From the NCBI GenBank assembly GCA_012728025.1, contig JAAYFX010000086.1, positions 1 to 17,638 of the forward strand: a DNA stretch of 17,638 bases, given 5' to 3'. This DNA is from Clostridiales bacterium (GTDB lineage: Bacteria; Bacillota; Clostridia; Oscillospirales; Oscillospiraceae). Below the pieces are notes generated by a model. It had not been told where the DNA came from. It was given only the letters and a program-made list of their open reading frames with translations, and searched no databases. The position numbers and the translations under genes were made by a program. This document shows, piece after piece, positions 14,279-17,638 of this stretch (within the stretch, counting starts at the first letter, position 1; every line of letters starts with the position of its first letter).

Positions 14279-15766
14279 ATGAAACCGACATTACAGGCTA
14301 TAAATATCTCCAAAACCTTCCCGGGGGTCAAAGCGCTTACAGACGTTACCGTAGATTTTTACTCCGGTGAGGTTCATGCGCTGCTGGGGGAAAACGGAGC
14401 GGGAAAATCTACTTTGATTAAAATTTTGTCAGGAGTCTACACGCCGTCAGAAGGACAGGTGCTTCTTGATGGGCGTGAAGTTAAATTCACATCTCCCTAT
14501 GACGCAATTTCCAAAAAAATTGCCGTTATTCATCAGGAATTAAGTATAGCTCCGGATTTAACCGTTGCGGAAAACATCTTTTTAGGCTCAGAACCAAAGA
14601 AGGGTAAGTTTTTAGACAGAGCCTTGATGAATGAGGTTTCTCAGGGAATTCTTGATGGCATGGGTGTCGGCAAAAGCATCAAGGCCACTGATGTTGCCCG
14701 AAATCTAACTGCCGCCCAGCAACAGATGGCCGAAATCGCCAAGGTTATTAACAGAGAGGCCAGAGTCGTCATTATGGACGAGCCAACCTCCTCCCTGTCA
14801 GAATTTGAAATTGCGTCGCTGTTTACGCAGATTAGGAAACTGCGTGATGACCAAGTGACAATCATTTACATCTCCCATCGTATGGCCGAAATTTTTGAAG
14901 TTTGCGACAGAGCCACAGTGCTTATGGACGGCCGTCTTGTGAGGACACAAATGGTGAAAGACAGCAGTGAGGCCGAGCTTGTGGCAAGCATGGTGGGAAG
15001 GGAAATCGGAGACTACTATAACCGCCAGCAGCACACAAGGGGAGAAGAAAAGGTTCGTGTTGAGGGTTTGACACGAAAAAAAGAATTCAAAGATATAAGT
15101 TTTTCTGCATACGCCGGAGAAATCCTTGGAATTTATGGGCTTATCGGTGCGGGGCGTACGGAGACTATGGAAACGATTTTTGGTGCTCGTGCCCAAGATT
15201 CCGGAAAGGTTTTTGTTCATGGCAAGCAGGTAAATTTCAAAAGTCCCAAAGACGCTATTGCTCAAGGCATAGGAATGGTCACCGAGGATAGAAGGCTCAC
15301 AGGTCTTATGCTGGGCAAAAGCGTAAAGGATAATATTGTGCTGCCCAGTATTCCATTTCATAAGAAAAAGTTTGGCTTTGCCAATAAGCTCTGGGAAGGG
15401 CAGGCGGCAGAAGAAATGAAAGAAAAGCTCACGATTAAAACCCCTTCCATAGAGACGATAATCGGCAATTTATCCGGCGGCAACCAGCAAAAGGCAATAT
15501 TGGGCAAATGGCTGATTGCTGACTCTGATATTTTAATTCTGGATGAGCCTACACGTGGGATAGACGTCAACGCAAAATCCGAATTTTACACACTTATGAA
15601 TGATTTTGTGGCAAAAGGCGGCTGCATAATCATGATTTCTTCTGAAATGACTGAAATTATCGGCATCAGCGACCGCATTCTGGTGATGCACGAGGGCAAC
15701 TTAAAGGGAGAATTGACCGGTGCGGACATCAACGAGCAAAGCATCATTAAACTAGCAAATGCCTAG
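14279..15766 (+). CDS. RbsA-type sugar ABC transporter ATP-binding protein (two ATPase domains)
   Basis: From ATG 14279 the product has 495 residues, the normal RbsA/MglA length. The first domain has Walker A GENGAGKST (37-45), the RbsA-type signature LTAAQQQMAEIAK (143-155) and Walker B VVIMDEPTSSL (163-173). The second has a degenerate Walker A GLIGAGRTE (287-295), a canonical LSGGNQQK (398-405) and ILDEPTRGID (420-429). The asymmetry, with one altered nucleotide site, is normal for the family. It energises import through the RbsC-type permease. GAGGAG lies 6 nt before the ATG. An upstream in-frame GTG (14213) lies within the hairpin and is not a credible start. The stop codon coincides with the edge of the palindromic element at 15764. 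Confidence 0.94.
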   Translation: MKPTLQAINISKTFPGVKALTDVTVDFYSGEVHALLGENGAGKSTLIKILSGVYTPSEGQVLLDGREVKFTSPYDAISKKIAVIHQELSIAPDLTVAENIFLGSEPKKGKFLDRALMNEVSQGILDGMGVGKSIKATDVARNLTAAQQQMAEIAKVINREARVVIMDEPTSSLSEFEIASLFTQIRKLRDDQVTIIYISHRMAEIFEVCDRATVLMDGRLVRTQMVKDSSEAELVASMVGREIGDYYNRQQHTRGEEKVRVEGLTRKKEFKDISFSAYAGEILGIYGLIGAGRTETMETIFGARAQDSGKVFVHGKQVNFKSPKDAIAQGIGMVTEDRRLTGLMLGKSVKDNIVLPSIPFHKKKFGFANKLWEGQAAEEMKEKLTIKTPSIETIIGNLSGGNQQKAILGKWLIADSDILILDEPTRGIDVNAKSEFYTLMNDFVAKGGCIIMISSEMTEIIGISDRILVMHEGNLKGELTGADINEQSIIKLANA

Positions 15767-15928
15767 ATTGTATCTACATGAGATGAAAGCTCTGGATTTT
15801 GAGGGGACTTTTCGTCAGGCAAGACAAATTTTCGCAGGTATAATTGTTTTATAGCAAGAAAATTTAACGAAGAATGGCAGAAAATCCGCCGGAATACAGG
15901 CATTTTGCTCTCGTGTAGACACAATCTA
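15764..15928. mobile_element. Putative MITE: 165-bp imperfect palindrome with TA at both ends
   Basis: The ends TAGATTGTATCTACATGAGA (15764-15783) and, reading inward on the other strand from 15928 to 15909, TAGATTGTGTCTACACGAGA match at 18 of 20 positions. Inner parts of the two halves also correspond as inverted copies (GGATTTT, TTCGT, AAATTTTC, TATAA), so nearly the whole segment can fold as one long hairpin centred near 15846. There is no coding capacity. Both ends carry TA, as in IS630/mariner-type insertions. Removing the segment with one TA would give a TAA stop for the ATPase gene and a 32-nt gap to the permease start. Confidence 0.55.
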
Positions 15929-15961
15929 AGGGGCGGGCGCTATGAAAAGGAGTTCGGATTC

Positions 15962-16981
15962 ATGGAAAAGATAGAAGGAACAATGAAGGTCGGAATTGGT
16001 AAAAAGATTGGCGCCTTCTCAAAGAAAAATGCAATTGTTATTGTCCTTGTCCTGCTTAGTGTGGGGTTTTCCATTGGCAACAGTGCTTTTTTGAAGCCCT
16101 CAAACCTGATAAATCTGACCACACAAATGGCCATCAACGCCATGCTGACCATAGGCATCACCTATGTTATTATTCTTGGCGGGATTGATATTTCCATTGG
16201 CTCTGTTGCGGCCTTGGCAGGCGTTGTGACAGCCTTGGCCTGTCGGGCCCTTCCGGCAGGTGTGTCTTTGGTTACAATGGTTATAGTACAGCTTGGCGTG
16301 GGCATCTCCGTAGGTGCAGGCTTTGGTGCATTTAACGGTTTAATGGTTACAAAATTTAAGGTCGTTCCAATGATTGCCACCTTGGCCTCCCTGACAATAG
16401 CCCGAGGTCTATGCTACATTTTCTCCGGCGGCACCTCTGTTTCAGGGCTTACTTCGATTTACTCATGGCTTGGCTCGGCCCGTCTTTTTAAAACCGAGGC
16501 AAAGCCCACGGGATGGCTTCCCATTATCACCATTGTGGTCATTATATTCGTTATAATCATGCACATTTTACTTAGCAAAACTGTATTTGGCCGCCATGTA
16601 TATGCCACAGGTTCCAACAGAAACGTTGCCCACCTCAGCGGTATCAACACCCAAAAAATCATCTTTCTCTGTTATATGATTTGCGGTGCCATGGCAGCAG
16701 TCGGCGGTGTTTTAAACTCCTCAAAGCTGCAAAACGGCCAACCGGGGGCCGCCGAAAGCTATGAGATGTTCGCCATTGCCTCAACGGTTATGGGAGGAAC
16801 CTCCCTTTTGGGGGGCAGCGGCTCTGTGGCAAGGGCAATTTTGGGCTGTGCCGTTGTTGCCATCATCAACAATGGCATGAACCTCATGCACATTGACTCC
16901 TACTGGCAGAAGGTTGTTCTCGGCGTTATCATTCTTCTTGCTGTTGTGATGGATATGATGCAGAAGCAAAAGAGTAACTGA
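15962..16981 (+). CDS. RbsC-type sugar ABC transporter permease
   Basis: From ATG 15962 the protein has 339 residues with about 8-10 hydrophobic segments. The RbsC-type motif GGIDISIGSVAAL is present, as are FNGLMVTKFKVVPMIATLASL and the late STVMGGTSLLGGSGSV block. It forms the membrane channel with the RbsA-type ATPase. AAAAGGAG (15945-15952) is 9 nt before the ATG. An in-frame TTG at 15905 would lie inside the palindromic element and is rejected. A ten-codon frame (ATG 15942, preceded by AAGGGG) overlaps the start and could couple translation. The DhaK-like gene begins 5 nt after the stop. Confidence 0.93.
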   Translation: MEKIEGTMKVGIGKKIGAFSKKNAIVIVLVLLSVGFSIGNSAFLKPSNLINLTTQMAINAMLTIGITYVIILGGIDISIGSVAALAGVVTALACRALPAGVSLVTMVIVQLGVGISVGAGFGAFNGLMVTKFKVVPMIATLASLTIARGLCYIFSGGTSVSGLTSIYSWLGSARLFKTEAKPTGWLPIITIVVIIFVIIMHILLSKTVFGRHVYATGSNRNVAHLSGINTQKIIFLCYMICGAMAAVGGVLNSSKLQNGQPGAAESYEMFAIASTVMGGTSLLGGSGSVARAILGCAVVAIINNGMNLMHIDSYWQKVVLGVIILLAVVMDMMQKQKSN

Positions 16982-16986
16982 TAGCT

Positions 16987-17638
16987 ATGATATGGAAAAC
17001 TGACCGTCTGGACATTTTTGCAAAAGACTGCTTTGAGGGTATGGTTCGCTCACGGCCTGATTTATGGCAAGTGGGCTACACCCAAAAAAATGCAGGGGTC
17101 TTAATCAAAAAAACCCCTACGCCGGAGCGTTTTGCCCTTATTGTAAGCGGAGGCGCAGGCAACGGCCCTTTATTTTCGGGCTATGTGGGGGAGGGGCTTG
17201 CAGATGCCGCCGCAATCGGCGGGCCATATTCAGCCCCCAATGCCTATGCAATTTACGAGGCTGGAAAGCTCTTAGGCAGGGAAAAGGGTGTTTTGCTGCT
17301 GTATAATAACTTTGCCGGCGACTATCTGAACAACGACATGGCAAAGGAACTGCTTGAAATGGAAGGTATTCACGTGGAATCCGTTGTTTCAAACGACGAT
17401 ATTGCCTCTGCCTTACATGAACCGAGAGAGCATCGCAGCGGGCGCTCCGGAATTGCCCTTCTTATAAAGCTTGCAGGAGCCTATGCCAAGGCTGGGCTAG
17501 AGCTGTCACAAGCGGCGGAGCTTTTGCGCTTTGCCAACACACGCCTTGGAACCCTAAGCCTGCATATTAATGAGGCCCAAACACAAATTGCCTACGGAGC
17601 GGGCTTCTCCGGCGAACCTCCCATGAGAGTTGAAACCC
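16987..17638 (+). CDS. DhaK-like protein (dihydroxyacetone kinase family) without the substrate histidines; C-terminus missing
   Basis: The frame from ATG 16987 stays open to the right edge: 217 codons plus one base. It aligns by eye with DhaK: SGGAGNGPLFSGYVGEG (54-70) for SGGGSGHEPMHCGYIGQG, YNNFAGDYLNN (106-116) for IKNYTGDILNF, SGRSGIALLIKLAGA for the GRRGVANTVLIEKL region, and GAGFSGEPP (204-212) for GVGIHGEPG. In E. coli DhaK, H218 binds dihydroxyacetone covalently, with H56 and D109 assisting. Here those positions are S208, N59 and D112, and the segment before S208 is shortened. It is the last visible gene of the sugar importer operon, 5 nt after the permease stop, with no clear ribosome binding site, implying coupling. 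A DhaL-type partner may lie beyond the edge. The family is likely; the reaction is unknown. Confidence 0.82.
   Translation, partial: MIWKTDRLDIFAKDCFEGMVRSRPDLWQVGYTQKNAGVLIKKTPTPERFALIVSGGAGNGPLFSGYVGEGLADAAAIGGPYSAPNAYAIYEAGKLLGREKGVLLLYNNFAGDYLNNDMAKELLEMEGIHVESVVSNDDIASALHEPREHRSGRSGIALLIKLAGAYAKAGLELSQAAELLRFANTRLGTLSLHINEAQTQIAYGAGFSGEPPMRVET

Noticed and set aside
15905..15961. N-terminal extension of the permease from a TTG
   Set aside because: It overlaps the palindromic element and is charged rather than membrane-like; ATG 15962 has AAAAGGAG in place.

Overview
The window reads as chromosomal DNA of a strictly anaerobic, low-to-moderate-GC Firmicute, probably a gut-type Clostridium or Lachnospiraceae relative. 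The reasons are AGGAGG-type ribosome binding sites, several TTG starts, AT-rich intergenic DNA with TTGACA/TATAAT-like promoters, oxygen-sensitive enzyme families (2-hydroxyacyl-CoA dehydratase, multi-cluster Fe-S flavoprotein, Fe-dependent alcohol dehydrogenase, class I CoA-transferase), and a sugar ABC transporter with CcpA-like sites. No rRNA, tRNA, CRISPR array, prophage or complete IS element is visible.

Left part (1-10,430), an anaerobic acyl-CoA/electron-transfer region. An iron-dependent alcohol dehydrogenase runs off the left edge on the minus strand (start 307). A 680-bp divergent regulatory region follows. Next is a two-gene plus-strand operon (989-3417) encoding both subunits of a 2-hydroxyacyl-CoA dehydratase/benzoyl-CoA reductase-like enzyme, ended by a perfect-stem terminator. 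On the minus strand lie a decayed galactose locus (galE with an in-frame TAA, 3537-4529, and a frameshifted galK tail, about 4540-4798), a class I CoA-transferase (4977-6419) and a TetR-type regulator (6599-7165). Divergent from the regulator is a large 896-residue Fe-S/FAD/NAD(P) oxidoreductase (7592-10282) with a long, structured leader. I infer that the CoA-transferase activates a hydroxy- or carboxylic acid, that the dehydratase pair acts on the CoA ester, and that the flavoprotein may supply low-potential electrons. The ATP-dependent activase such dehydratases need is not in the window.

Right part (10,533-17,638), a sugar-uptake island. A PfkB kinase and a GatZ/KbaZ-family protein form a minus-strand operon (12827 to 10533). 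It is divergent from a plus-strand operon of lipoprotein sugar-binding protein, RbsA-type ATPase, RbsC-type permease and a DhaK-like protein cut by the right edge. GatZ has no GatY partner here, so kinase plus GatZ looks like a sugar -> sugar-6-phosphate -> 4-epimerisation route, plausibly for D-tagatose or a related ketose. The divergent promoter region carries a perfect palindrome over a -10 box and two near-identical cre-like sites.

The most unusual points are: (a) a DhaK-like protein that lacks both substrate histidines of DhaK; (b) a 165-bp imperfect palindrome between the ATPase and permease genes that looks like a MITE flanked by TA, whose removal would restore a stop codon and a tight operon; (c) the multi-cluster flavoprotein, with mutually exclusive base pairings in its leader; and (d) the decay of the gal genes.
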